DNA of 64,000 bases. Source: Sclerodactyla briareus (Eukaryota; Echinodermata; Holothuroidea; Dendrochirotida; Sclerodactylidae). The position numbers were made by a program, and so were the translations under genes. The notes under the pieces were generated by a model, which was given only the letters and a program-made list of their open reading frames with translations, had not been told where the DNA came from and did not search any database. The stretch spans positions 62,001-126,000 of the forward strand of contig JAODTK010005882.1 of assembly GCA_026419785.1 (NCBI GenBank), read 5' to 3'. This document shows positions 25,001 through 40,000 of this stretch, piece by piece (the stretch's first letter is position 1; every line of letters begins with the position of its first letter).

Positions 25001-28000
25001 TTAATGGCTTGTTTGAAGGTTTGTTGAAGGTGTTATATGAAACAAGTAACAAATGTTTTGAAGATACCACATTGACCCTTTCCTAATATCAAATCGATCA
25101 AAACAAAACTTCCATTCACAGTAAGAACTCTGCAAACATTTAACACAGGCCTTAAAAGCAATAGTCATGTAACAGATTTGCTTGAACTGGCACAGGTAAA
25201 AAAATATCAACCCCACCATCAACCCCCCCCCCCCAGAAAAAAAAATAAATAAAAAATAAATAGAGGTTCTAGTATACTGCCATGTTGAGACTTTCTAATT
25301 CCCTTTTGAGCATGTATGAATCTATGACATGGGGGGAAGCGATGCAGAAGTAATTCCTCGTGAAGATTGAGAATTATTTTTCAATATTTTGTGAACTAAT
25401 TTGTAAGTTCTCAATTGGAACCCATCTAAAGATTGTTTGGTACAAAAACATGTTTCAAATTGACTTTGTATTATACGGGAACCTGCAGATTCCCCTGCGA
25501 TATCACGATCCAAATGTTTTCTATGCTGATTGTGCCTTATATAATCAAAGCACTCAATTGGCTGGAAATCTATCTGGGGTTTCAGCTACGATAATGTAAC
25601 AGTTAAGAATGAATAGTTAAGTACCAAAAGTCCAGTCATTTCTACACAAGCATTGGCCTTTAAACCTGCAGACTGGGCTCCAAAGCAGGCTACAGACCTA
25701 GAATACATTTTTCCCATACAAACTGTTGACAGACCCACCTTATCATCATCAGTAGTCTCTGCCTTAGCACCGTCATCCTTCTTGTCTCCCTGTTCAGCTT
25801 CCTCCTTTGGTTTCTGGTCCTCGGCAGCTGCTGTCGTCGCTGCTTTCTCGTTGCTCTCTGGAGTGGGGGCGCTCTTCGAGGACTCGCTGGGCGTGGTGCC
25901 ACGATGCCGCTGACACCCAGCATGTAGTTCTCGCTGTTGTTGCCGGCCTTTGCCGTCTCCTCCACTCTCTTGATGTGTGTGTCCAGCAGGCTGGAGGGGA
26001 CCTCACCCTTCATCTTAGTAATTCATCTGAAACAGGTGAGAGGTGTATGAACAATATAATTTCACTCTCAATTGGACCATTTTGTTAATTCTTTAAAATG
26101 CCAAACCCCTCTTCCCACATTGGATCCTTACTGCCTTTCTAAGATAACGGGCATCTTTTAAGCTTAGAAGTTTTCTGTAACAGTTTGACAAATACGATGA
26201 CAATTCCAATCAAAACTTAAGTAGTAGCACATGATTTGTTCAGAATCTTTCTTATATGCTACAACTAAAAGGTAATCTAATCTGAATACTTCTGCAGAGA
26301 CCAGCATTAAAAATAGCTGGTATAGCTCGCGGAATGCTCCTCTCAAGGATATATGTCGCAGATTGTGGGACCACGACTTGTGTCTATAAGAACCGACTAA
26401 CTAATCATATCGAAAATGGATGAATGGATTCCAAATAAATTCAAGGCAAGTTACAATAGCAAATGGTAGGTAGGGCTGGTCTCTTCACAGCAGTCCCACA
26501 ATCCTGACCATTATGAGGAAGTTGGTCATGGTTTGGATTAAAATATGTTCTGTCCATATGTTTTGAAATCCATTTTAGCACCACCCCTAGCTATCAATCA
26601 CTGGACTCTTTTTCATACTAATCTGCTCACAGAAAGAACCACAGGCAAGGGCAGGAGGCGCACCTGTCCCATCTTCTTGTCCGTGGTGTTCACCCAACTA
26701 AATCATAATTCTCTTAACCCTTATTTTCATGATTGGGATGTGTTGGCAAAACAACCGTTCTGATCGTGACGCGACAATTCCCACCGACAAGTTCCACATG
26801 GACGATTCCCCCGTCAACGGAATGTTTTTTGGCAAATTATGGTTAGTGTCACTTTTCGATGGTAGGTGTCCCGGTTGGGAATTGTCCGGGTGGGAGATGT
26901 CCGGCAACCGTTTCTGGATAGGCCAAGTATGGGGCAATAGAATCCATTATGGAAAAAACAGCAATAAAATAACTGGACCTCGCAGCCCTCCTTTAAGTCT
27001 TACTATAGCGGCTTTAGCACGCAGAAGCGCCCCTCGATGACAGCAAGCAACAAGAACCCACAGTGCTCAGCAAGGGGTGCCAGATTTGCTGAATGGTATC
27101 GGCTGGTTTGCCAGTGGCCCCTGTTTCTTATCCCTCCAGGAGAAAAAGCAAAAAACTATTACACAAGATTAGGGAATGAAAATCGAGGTATAACATGCTT
27201 CTGATGAAATACAATCACTGCTGTTTCTTAACACATGCTCAACTACTCGAGCTCTACTACTTACTGCTGTTGATGCCTCATGTGGTGAGAGCGAATCAGT
27301 AGGAAGACAAGCCCACATCCTACATGCCTAGTTTAACATATTATATCTCAACTTCTGGGGTCTTCGCATTCTCTATCTATTTTTCTGTGTTAGCGCACCA
27401 ACTCTCCTCTCCAGCACATTGGCATGGAAACTCAATGATTCCTAAGTGGGGTCTTCCAGGAACTGGGGTCTGCTAATTATGGAAATTTTTACATAGTCAC
27501 ATTCTGAAAACATATCATGAAAGTTGTAAGGGATATTTAAATACATCCTGTCCTAACAAAAATGAAGTCATTTTAGGGCATCCAAGGTCAATTTGTATAC
27601 TTTAATGCGGTTTTCTAAACTATCGGAGTCAAAGGAAAAACTTGCGAATGTAACTACATCTACACTCGACCACATAGGGTCCTGTCGAGGTCTTGGCCTG
27701 AACAAAAAAAATATATGCAGTATTATTATAACCTTGTCGAATATAAACAAAATTTGGATTATGTGTTCTTGGGGTTATGGAGAACTGAATAGGGTCAAAT
27801 ATGGGTGGGCCAATCCGCATTCATCAGCTTTCATTCTGGCTGGAACGTGTGTGTTCTTCATCATGTACTCTACCTAGGATAACTCATGCAACTATCACAA
27901 CACTCAAGAGCCATCAAGCTCATTCTTTATATGAGCCTCAGAAATACACACAATGTTGCCCCGTCTGGATCCTCCATGAGCTTATGCAGTGTCATATAGT

Positions 28001-31000
28001 GTATTTCAACAAAAACCTAAATCTGCTGCATTCAGCCGTGTTTTGTGGTCTCTGTCACGTATCAGAAGAAATTATTTACTGTAGCACACGTCCCATTGAA
28101 GGTGACAAATCCGTCACCTCATGCCTCAACTTCTCCCTCCATTACACGCCCTCTAGAACCTCAAGCATCATCCAAGAATATTGGATAACTACAATTTCCA
28201 ATTCATGGTATGAAGTTACTCTAAATACTTACAATCTTTTTTTTACCATAATAATTGGGGGAATCACTACCCTTTTTTTTTTTCAGCTGTCTTGTTTTGA
28301 AACCGTTTTTTTAAACAGATGTTGCACCAGGGCTTATTTTGGTGATCCTAGTATTCATATTGGGCACAAAGCAAACATTACTATAGAAATCTGATGATTA
28401 TTTATATCTTAAGAGTGGTAACTGCTAACACAAACACAACTTGTGCTCAAGTGAAAGCAGTTATTAATGACATCCCTGCCACAACAATCTGGTTGGCTCC
28501 TAACTCCAATAATTGGTCTTTTGGGTATATTATTTGAGACTCAAGCTGTCAGAAACGAAGTTGAAACAGAAGTTGCTAGCTTACGCTCCTGGAAAACAGC
28601 CTAGACCCCTCAGTTTGAACGCCGGCTCAGTACCGAACTGAAGCCTGCGAGCGCGGGCCAGGTTCTCACACACTCAGCGCTGTGTCATATAGTGACTATA
28701 TGCCACAAAGTGTCCCTAGACAATTACGGTTGCTGGTGTGTAGTACTGTCGGAACTCTAGACATTATTGCCAAATACTAGTCCAATCCTTGGTCCATTTG
28801 GGACCCCAGCTTGACACAGGTGTCTGCATATCATAATAATAATAATTTTGTTGGCTTTGTTCACAGCACTGCTGTTCTAACTCAAGCTCTATATCACTGT
28901 CGATTCCTCCCGTGGTAACTGATCATCAACATGGCCATCACCACGCTGGCCGTCACTGCTGCCAAAAGAGTTTGAAACATTATCAGCCTAACAACTATCC
29001 AACTCATTATCATTGACAGGGGCAGTTGTGACACTTTTTCAAGCTTTATGAATGCTACAAAAACTGGTAGCAAACAAGTTTCCATGGTAACGAGTTTCTT
29101 GATTACAGGATCTGGTTTTGTTTTCGTGCAGAAAATGCATATAGTGCCATCTTCAGAGTTGCCCATTCAATTCAAGAGAATGAAATTCCATGATGAAAAC
29201 GTTAGCACTTTTCCTTTAAACAATAATGTCAGCTTTGGCATGTTTATTATGTAAAAGGAGAAAGAAACAGCCTCGAAGGCAAGGCACGCTACTCCCTTTG
29301 TCATTTAGTGTGTAGATGCTTTAGTTTCATGCCACCACAAACCAACCACCAAACACACTAAAAGCCACACCCCTAGCCAATCAATTCTTCTTGTGTCTGC
29401 CTTGGCGATTCAAATTCGATGGGTGTCCCATGTTTTCAGGCTTTTTTACCTCGTAATAACACACCTAATCTGCATGATTGATGAGCGACTTACCAAAAGT
29501 TGTAGGACGTTTTCTCGAAGCGATATTGACAGATTATTTACCCCACAAAGTCACAGGAACCAGTACGCTCTCCGGACCAATCCTCAGAGAAGAGTAAGCG
29601 CCATTGTAGGAGCAGATTGTATCAAATCCCACAGGTCCCCAATCATTGACTGGGTGAGGTGGGCAAACGAAGACAAAGTACCTTGCCCAAGGGTAAACCG
29701 GAAAAGTTGATCGGGCATTGGGATTCGACTCGAAAACCTTTCAATCACCAGTCCTAAGCGCTACCAACGGAGCCCTTTAAACCGGATCCATTGACTTTTC
29801 CAAGGATTTGGAGCATTCTTTACGAATCGACTCTTCCAGGTAAGGTGGGACCCCTGCAAAATGATCCTGTCATGTTTCAGTATAGTTTTTATAGGACCCC
29901 GGAATACATACCCAGAGCCATAGAGCTCATCATCCAGGAACGGATCTCGATGGGCAACCTCAGGAAATGCTGATACATCGTCCTGCGTCCGGACTCCCTA
30001 CGTAGCTTCGAGACCCTGTTCCAGTCATTCCTTGTACATCTCGAGCCTCCAGGCGAGCAACGTCTCTTGGGTCCGTCCGCTCCTTGGCAATCGTTGGACG
30101 ACCTTTCCTCGCTGCGATCATTAGAATAACTAGATAATAGACGCTGTTGGTTGGCAATGATTCTACACTACAGGTAATTTGGGATACTGTTTCTGGAATA
30201 CAGTGTTGTAGATACACGCAGTCGGTTATTGGAAGTCGTCCTATTTTGTTTGGACGAGACAAAACGAGTGTAACACAATCTGATTTGCCACTAGCGCTTA
30301 ACTGGGCTGTAACTGAAGCCATGACAGCTTGGGGCCCTCGACTTATAGTAGTGTGATAAAGTGACATGTGATTTTGGGCGATTTTGTTATGAATCTCGCA
30401 TCTCGTCAGAAATTACATATAATTCCGTTTGACGCCCGCATCCAATTCCGAGCCTCACATTAATAAGCTCTAGTTCACCCTCTCCGTGTGTCATAACTTT
30501 AACGCCTCGATGTGTTTTGTGTCAGACGCAATCGATTTGTATTCCCGAATTAACTATGTTGTTTCAGTGCTTCCCTAATAGACCGCCTGACTTTCCCATT
30601 TTTCTGAAACAAGGTACACTCACCCAAGATGTTGCGAAATCTTGCACTATGATATACCCTCTTTAGTACTGAGCAACAAGGTATTTTGGGGGGCATATGG
30701 TCAGAAGCAATTCTCCAATATAAAGTTAACACACTGAATGTGTCCCAGGATGTTCCATGCATAGGCGCCTCCGTCCTTTGAGTTTGTGGTCTTCTGATGT
30801 CACTTATCACAGGGCACATACATACGTGCTCCAATGTTTCTCGCATCCAGCTAATATAATAGCTCTATGGGTGAAACCCACTTGGACATGGTTTTTTTTC
30901 TGTATAGCAGCATGATATATCTAGGACACAAATTGAAACAGAGGAATGGAGGGGAAACCTAGAGTCATTGATGCGCCATGTACCTCTGTGAATTGACTTA

Positions 31001-34000
31001 TTTCCTCACATATATCTAACAAAATTTTACTTCTACAGGAAGTCTATAGACTCATCAATGAACTTTGGCCGTATTGATCGTGGATGAGCACCGGCTATAC
31101 CTCGACTCCTCTGCTCGCTGGTGCTCAGATGATATAGAACGTGCTGGGTGTAACCAATCCTGACTGCCAGGACCGCAATTTTATGTTCCCAACCGAAAGG
31201 ACGATCATTAAATCCAGGATCCGACCCCTTTTCACATAACCTGGGGATTAACGTGAACTTGCTTCCCGCATCAACCAGAGCAATATACAGAATACTGTAA
31301 CGAACCCCAGTCACCCCAGAAAGTCCACTGCAATCCCTCAAAAAAAAACAAAGACCAAGTATAAACATGAAGTCAAGACCAAACCCCGCACCCTGCAACT
31401 ACAGCCACCTAGCGAAAAAATTAGCGACGACTGCTGGATCCTAAGCCAGAATGTTTGCTTTGGAAGTGCCGCTAAATGCGCTAATACCACTCCCCCAATT
31501 TCTAACGCCCAAAATATCGAAGAAATCAAATTCCATGAACATTCCGTCAACGCACCTTCATATTCTTTCTCTTGTTGTGCAACATATCAGTCTTGATGCC
31601 GAGATTGGAGAGATCTGGACCATTAGCGCCATCCTTCGTGGAGGAGGATCCTTAATCTTTGCGAACCTGCTGCGATGCACTCTGTCACGAAATACAGCAT
31701 CAATATTCTTGAAACTTGTGAATGTCTTTTCCCTTTTCCTAGGAGGAATTTTTAGCGAATGTATTTGGTCAGGGCACTCAATCATGATACGGTTTGTTTC
31801 GTATTGGCTTCCCATCTTGACACTGACTGTAGCACCCCATGTATAATTCATTTCTTTTTAGCAAAGTGATGCCAAAACATACAACTTTCTGGAGCTGACA
31901 AAGTTATGACGTGTGTAGTGGACTTGAGCCATTACCCACAGTATTATATAGTTTGCATGTTGATAAATTTTATTAGCAATATTCAGAAGGATGAGTAACC
32001 CTTTCACCTCAGTAAGTCGTTTGAAGAGATGAGCTTTTAATGAAGTGTCTTATCCAACTGGCCATGTGTCTAGGGTGGACAATCTATAAAGTCATCAACA
32101 ATGGGCACCTGTACGTTGATGTGAGGCAGTGATACCATCACGCTGGGTCTATTCTATTATCTCCAACTCACACCTAAGGCAGGGATCACCATTGTAACAA
32201 ACCATTCTTGGGTAGTAAGTTAGGCGAAACCTGATTAAAAAAAAACAGATGAATTACCTTAATTGACAGATCTGATACATATTCTGATGAGTCGTGGTAC
32301 AAACATAAACTGTACCCGGGCCTTGACAAACTAGAACCCAATGGTTGCTGTAGCTCAAACCACAACAATGCAATTTCCTTTTTTAACCAGACGATTGTCC
32401 ACCAGTGTTTCGCCTGGTTCCGCGCATCAGTGCGCCTTCTTCTGTCACCATGCCAACATTAATTAGGCCTTCATGTGTTGCTTTCAGATTTTGTTATTAT
32501 CATTTTAAAACAGAACCAGCTTACTATTTGTGACCAATTTCAAGGACCGATTGTTGACCATGTCCTAACCAAGGAGTACCAATTTTTGTTGAAATTGGAC
32601 TATAATCACTAAACTATGCAAATTTAAGACAAAAACGGCAACTCCAATTCCCCATTTTCTGACATCAAATATCTCAGGACCAATGGTGGACACACTTAAA
32701 GGTTTTCATGGGATGCCCAACGAACTTGAACATTTGCAAATATGAAGCAATTATAAACATGAATTACCACCAGTCTCTGTTTCAAATTTTGGAGAACTAA
32801 TGTAGTACCTACCCCTGAGCTTCACAATTTAATAAATCATGCAAAATAAGCACACTGAATGACCTCCAGTCTATGCTAAAAATAATGGACAACTAGTCAA
32901 GGGAACCATAACCACCAATTTCATAAAAATCCGACCAACTTGAATTTATGCAATTAAACATGTTGAATTACCTCCAGTAACCCTGAAACCATGATGGAAA
33001 ATTTCGTAACTGAAGGTAAGCCATACCAACCAGGTTTCAGGAACTCTGACAACTATCTTTGAATTTTGCGTACATAACAAATTAACTACTTAATTAGCAT
33101 ACTTTTACACTGAAAACCTGATCAATTCATTCCTTGATATTCTGCACCTGTCCAAACAAATCACCATAGCCACCAACTATTCATCATCAATCCGTAATTG
33201 TGCCAATGAGCCCAACAATCATAACATAAATAAATCACCCCTACTTTCATTTGACTTTTCTGCCCCAACATCATTTTGTTTTCATCCAACCCTGATAGCT
33301 ATTATTGAGTAGGGCAAACACATCTTGCTTGAGAAGCTTCAGGGTATATGCATCGGAGCCAAAATTTCAGATATCAAACTGAAATGTTCAACGGTCATAC
33401 GAATGTTGCACAAAAATATGCTATTAGAGGACACCTGCGGATCAATTAAAAAAATATAGGGCCGAATATAATACCCATAGCAAATTGCATGTGTCAGTCC
33501 AAACCCCGTGTTCATACAAAACCCTTGGGTTTTTTTTTCGAACTCAGAGGCCTCTGAAGTTTGCACATTGTATTGCACAAGATCGAAAAGCTTCCATCAT
33601 GGTGTCCAATACTTGAACAACCATGCCAAAAAAAAAATTTTATTATCAAATTTCATTTTTAAATCAGTCTAATGAGAGGGGATTGTTTATGGCAGGTTGG
33701 TTGATGTTGATGGTTAATTACAATAAATACAGGATTTCTTTGGCCGTTGAGTTACACACTGGAACACAATACATCCACATTCTCTATGTTGATCAACGGT
33801 GTCATCATGTATCAACTGTGCATAAGCCAGTTCAGAGTTAACACGTTAGTAGATGATAATAATATGTGTCAACGGTCATAGGGGAATGACCGTAAGTTCA
33901 CGTTTAGCTCACGTGTTGCAGAACAACCTTTCGAACTCCCCCTGCCGAAAATACAAATCCGGCCATCTAAACCATTACAGATTTCCCCCCAGACTCATCA

Positions 34001-37000
34001 ACAATAACATCTGAAAACAGGGATGAATTGGTTTTGCTTCACATAGTGGTGACAGTTCAAACTAGGCGAATATTATTGCTATGGGGGGAAGCTGACCGAA
34101 TCTTGTCTTTCCCCTAATGTTTCTGTGTTGAGTCATGCCCACTTAGCACTACAAACTGGCTTATAGGGTCTGGGCGTTTTGGGTGTGTAAACATGGTCAT
34201 CCATCGCTCTCTCCACAATAAAACCTATGTGCAGCCAATTTTGGGTAGTCCTTCAATGTCTAATATCCAGGTCAATACTTCTTCAGCAACTCTGAGCTTA
34301 AAGCGGCATACCCTCTCTCCACACTAATCTATTACTCACATAGAACCTGTCACTCGATATTCAAAATTGAATTTTATGACTTTTACACTAGAACATGTGC
34401 AGTCGGGTAACCGCCACGTGTATATTTTCCCGCAGAATTACCGTTGTGACTGCGTTTGAGTAAGCACATTAATTTAGTCCATTTGACCTCTGATGTTTGA
34501 AATGCCACTACCTGCTGTTCAGGCCGCAACTGTAATCCACATTCTCCAAGTTTTCGTTCCATCGACAAGTTGGAAAATCACAATAAATGCAAATTGACCT
34601 CTGGCGACCTTGGAATCACCTTCATGTTTTTCGGGACCAACTCCGTGTCCACCTCACCGAGTTTCATGTAAATCGGAACAGCTCTGGTTTTTCGTCTAAA
34701 ACCCAACAAACTTGACCTAGGTGACATTGACCTTCACCGTCAGGTTTTTCTGGAATCCAATTTCCGTCCCCACCACCAAATTTGTGTAATCGGACTAACT
34801 CTTTATTGTTTGTAAAACCTGCAAGGCAGCAGCCATCAGTGATGCCCACGTTCGACTCATCCGAGATTTAACTAGGATGGACATGTGTCAAATCTCAGAT
34901 CAATCGTAATGAAGCGTTGAGTTATTGCGCTAACCCCACAGTTTCCCGAGGCGGAGGCAGCGGCTACACCCCCCAAAGAACCCATAATTTCCCCGAAACA
35001 CTTAAAAAATTGTGCGGGGTCATTAAGGACAATAAGACGTCACTATACATAGAATTGCACTTTTCTGGCAGGGGTGTCATCAAATCTGCCCTCACTTTTT
35101 CACCAATTGCTACCAGAGGATATTGTCTCCTCCTTGATGAACCAGAAAGCCAAAAGGCTAGGTGATTTCTTGACTCTTCCGACAACCTATAGCTAGACCG
35201 AGACAAATGGAAGATTGCACCAGCTCTTATGGGCAACAAAACAACTGACAAATTTCCGCCCGTTTATCCCAACCAACCAATAGGTTCCTATACTCTTGAT
35301 AAGAAGATACACACTGAATTTCGAGTTGTCAGACTTTGAACCTATGGTGACCCTGACCTGACCCCAAAACAATAGGGTTCTGTCTCGAAGGGGACCACAC
35401 ATACCAAGTATGATCTTCTCCCATCCAGTCGGGTTTGAGTTATCGTGTTTACCAAAAAGCCAAATTGGCCAAAAGATCGAAATTTCACAAATTTTCTTAC
35501 TTGAACCTAAAAATTTTTTTTTTTTTTTTTTCACCCCGACCTATACAAAAAAACAATAAGGGTTCCTGTGCTCCCATAGGAAACTATCAACACCAAATTT
35601 CAACCTGATCAGATCTCACCATCTGGATTCATCGTGTTTACAAGTTTTCAGACTGTGACGTCTAGGTAACCCCCCCCAGATTACCTCTTGACCTGACCCC
35701 AAAACAATAGGGTTCATGTACTCATCTGGGAACCCACATACCAAGTACTGAGCTCATCCATCCAGGCAGGGTCGAGTTAATCGTTTTTACAACAGCCAAA
35801 ATTGGCCAAATATCTACGTTTTCACAAATTTTCTATCTTTGACCTAAATTCACCCCCGACCTATACAAAAAAACATAGGGTTTCCGGTGCTCCCCCATAT
35901 GAAAACTATACACCAATTTCCACCTGATCAGACCAACCATTCTGGACTTATCGTGTTCTACAAGGTTTTCAACTTTGACCTCTAGTTTGACCTTCGATAC
36001 GACTCTGACCTGACCCCAAAACAATAGGATTCATGACTCATCATGGGACACACATACCGAGTAATGAGTTCATCCATTTAGGGAGGCGGGATCGGTTATC
36101 ATTTACAAGCCACAATTTGGCCAAAATATTGACTTTTCCACAATCTTCTATTTTTGCCAAAATTCCCCCCCAACCTATACAAAAACATAGGGTTCCTGTG
36201 CTCCATAGAGCTCTACACACCAAATTTCAACCGATCAGCCCCAACAATTCTGACTTATCGTGTTTCCAATGTTTTCAGCTTTGACCTCTGGTTACCTCAG
36301 ATGAATTCTGATCTGACCCCACAAAATGGGATTTTTGTACTCATCATGGGTACACACATACAAGTTATGAGTTCATCCATCCAGGCGGGTCGAGTTATCG
36401 TGTTACAAGCCAAATTGGGCCAAAATCTCGACTTTTCACAAATTTTCGTTCTTTGACCTAAATTCAACCCCGACTTTTACAAAAAAACAATAGGGGTTCC
36501 TGTGCTCCCATAAGAAAACTATACACCAAATTTCACCTGATCAGATCCAACCATTCTGTACTTATCGTGTTTTTACAAGGTTTTCAAGACTTTTGACCTC
36601 TGGTGACCTCAGATGACCTCTGACCGACCCACAACAATATGATTCATTACTCATATGGGGGAAACACCATACCGAGTATGAGCTTCATCCATTAGGGCGG
36701 GACGATTATCGTGTTTACAAGCCAAATTGCAAAATATTGACTTTTCAACATCTTCTATTTTTTACCACAATTCAAACCCCCAACCTATACAACACACATA
36801 GGGTTCTGTGCCTCCCCATAAGAAGCTACACACCAAATGTCCAATCCTGATCAGACAACATTCTGGACGTAATCACGTTACAACAATGTTTTCAGACTTG
36901 ACCTCTGTGACCTCAGATGATCTCGACTGACCCCAAAACAATAGGGTTCTGTACTCATCATGGGGAAGCCACATACCAGGTATACCGCACCTACTCAGAC

Positions 37001-40000
37001 CTGATCAGTTATCGGTTTACAAGCTGGGCATCACACACACCCACACCCATCGTACTGCATAGATCCTCTTGACTTCGTCACGGCATCAAAAAGAAAAAAC
37101 AGCAGAAACGGAAAAAGATGATTGGCTACTTCCCAATGAAGGAGATGAAATACTGTTGATCCGTTAAGCAATTATGTTAGTATCGCAGACAAATGTGTTA
37201 GATAATGTTCACTTTGTGCTTACAGTCAGTTACCTGAGGCTTCAAACAATAACATTACCCAGTAGAACATCATTATCGCCCAATGTACATATCTTGTCGG
37301 TGCAACATGCCCAACAATTCTCTTATTCACTGTACCGGTCTACGTAGGTGACCATTCTCAACAAGAGAGCTATGGGAGCGTTGAAATGTGCTGCTTGCTT
37401 TTCACTACTTTCAATCACGTTGCTACTTATACTCTACTTGCATAAGAATCTAGAGCACCATGCTGCTGTATCCCAGAACCACCCCCCCTCATGCCAATAT
37501 TTTTATTGTCGATGAAATGGCTCTTTGTGACTCCAATAACGCTAATGACCACTAACATCGCGTTGTTCAAGACCCACCACCCACCCCCATGAAGTCCATT
37601 AGGCACTGATGACCCTAGAAGATACTGCTGAGCCCAGACCGCTAGCTGACCCCTGATTCCAGAACAAATCACATATACCATGGTGCTATAGCTATGCAGT
37701 GGCCTCACGTTATCATAATCTTCATATATATGCATATGCACTTCACTGGAGGGGATGCAAAAGTGGAATGCATTTTTCCATTTTTCTCTCTCAGAATTGG
37801 CTCCTCCTGCCTTTGGAACACAAGAGGTTTTTGATTATACACGACATTTATTGATATTCTTAAATTTATAACCCTGTAGTTAGCATAGTCCATGAGAACA
37901 CTGACCGAGTATGATGGTTATCCAACTTTAATCCTGTGTGAGGAGCCTTCTTCCTGCCTAATTTCAGTGCTTTCACATGACGCTCAATATGCCCCTGTGA
38001 AGGGAGCATTTTGTAGATTTTTTTGAAGTTTTCCTCCCCTGACAATAATAGTTTTTATGGCCCCTTCTAGTCTACCTTAAATCTCTGAACACCCACAGTA
38101 GGTATCACTAGTTCATGATCCCGGACATGGAACAATCTGTTTAAGGAGCCTTTCGTAGATTTTTGAAGTTTTTCCCTTACATATAGTTTATTATGCCCCT
38201 TCCAAATCTGCCTTAAATCTCTGATCCCATTAGTAGGTATCACACTGGTGCATATAACACTGACCAGTAGGATGTAATCCACCCTACCTGTAGGATAACA
38301 TTTTCACAGTTGTTTTCAAATCATTCCCCTATGCCTCTCCCATCAGCTTTGAGAACCCTTACGGTCAAAGATGTCCCGTGGGCCAATAACCATTGCGCCT
38401 GGGTTTGGTCAACATCGTCTTGGAACAATATTTTGAGAGACTAAAAAAAAAAACGGTACTGGATGGATTGATGAATGGCTGAATGGAAAGATAGATAGGC
38501 GATTGTTGCCGATCCCAATATCTCAATCACATAGCTGGTTTGAGCTGAGAAAAAACACAACTTCCCTGATAGTAAAATAGCAGAAGGTTCACCTAGTCAC
38601 AATGAAAAGTTATTCAGGCTATAGTTAATCACTGAAGGGTGCAGATGACAGCAAAATGAATTAGTGACATTAATAAAATGCAAATAACAGATTGAAGAGC
38701 TACCCCCGTTGAAGCAAAATTTGGGAATCATGTCCATGGTACTGACGATTCTTTTATAATACGGCACATTTACATGTAGGGGCAACCATTTTTACATTTT
38801 TTTTTGTTTAAAGGCTGTATTTTAGTTTTACAGAATGAAATTTCAATTTAATTTTGTGGGCTGGTTGTTGCAACTGAAGTGGTGTACAAAAGTCTTAACC
38901 TGTTGGCAGGAATCCAAGCCGGTCCACACTTTGGAGGTTTCCATTTTGGAAAATATGTAGGTATTTAAGGCTTTTCAAAGGAGCAAGACATAACTAATGT
39001 TTGTGTTTTCACTCCCTCTGTCAAATTCAAGCAATACTACAAAACTGAAAATGGGTTTTAATAATTTCTAGGTTCATTATCTATTCCTTAGGAAAAGGTA
39101 ATCATTGTTTTACTCCAGAACATGAAAAATATACCCAAGCTTTTCTCTCAGACGGTGTGATTGTGGAGGATAAATAGTATATACTTATCATCTGGACTTT
39201 CTATCTACTACATCAAAGAATTGAAACCAAGACCCAATTTTAGCCAATTTTGAGTGTGAGAATAACGCACAATCTTGTTAATGCGAAACGGCTCATTTGT
39301 GACATTGATTTGCCCTCTTCCACCCGTGCCTGTGGTGTTATTAATTGTAGTGTCACTATTCATTGATTTCTGCACTTTTCCCACTACATAGTCACATTAA
39401 ATCTTTTGTTGGGCCTAAAGCTGTTACCCTAATCTCATAAATTGGAAATTCTTCCAGTAATCATACCTACTGTTTTCATCATTGTTTTTTATTAGCAATT
39501 AATAGTCTAGAATAATCACCTTTTCCTAAGCTGTTAAATATTTTCATAGGGAAATCGTCGAAATTTAGCCACAGACCCTGACTACTGCCGGGTGTGCGAA
39601 TTGACGAGGGAGTCAACAAAATTATGATTTTCGTCTCTTTCTCCACAGTATGTGAATTTCTTGCAATATGATGCAGCCATATGCATTTCAAAGAGCATGA
39701 GGTGGTGATTTTGATATAGTGGTACTACTGCTTTAATTTGGTTTCTAATTCGGGAACTATTCCCCGTGGCCAGTTGCACAAGTCCATGTAGGACCATGCC
39801 ACTTGAGTAGCATATTTTAGATGATACAATGATTTTCACAAACCCCGGTGGCAAATCCGTGAGTCGAGTGGATGATGCTGAGAGATGGGATGCATGAGAA
39901 CACGCCGAGTGTCACGTAGTGTTAGCAGAGATGTGATAGAACGGAAGAGAACGATGAGATGAATGCTGCCACCAGATGGATCAAAGTAGGCTAAGGACTC

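Noticed and set aside
26640..26700. Exon-like minus-strand segment [10 protein letters not shown] with AG and GT borders
   Set aside because: E14 and E15 already join collinearly with relatives; no family sequence corresponds to it.
27801..28394. Longest frame in the window (197 codons, plus strand)
   Set aside because: No recognisable domain, no codon or splice support, lies inside a SMARCC intron on the opposite strand; a chance open frame is the simplest view.
31033..31851. Chain of minus-strand frames ([27 protein letters not shown])
   Set aside because: Perhaps old transposon coding sequence, but no motif was strong enough to name a family.
33320..33400. Minus-strand [14 protein letters not shown] resembling the missing exon (family NFGLRTDMYTKK)
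   Set aside because: Similarity covers only a few residues, the frame is closed just upstream, and no convincing splice sites define an exon.
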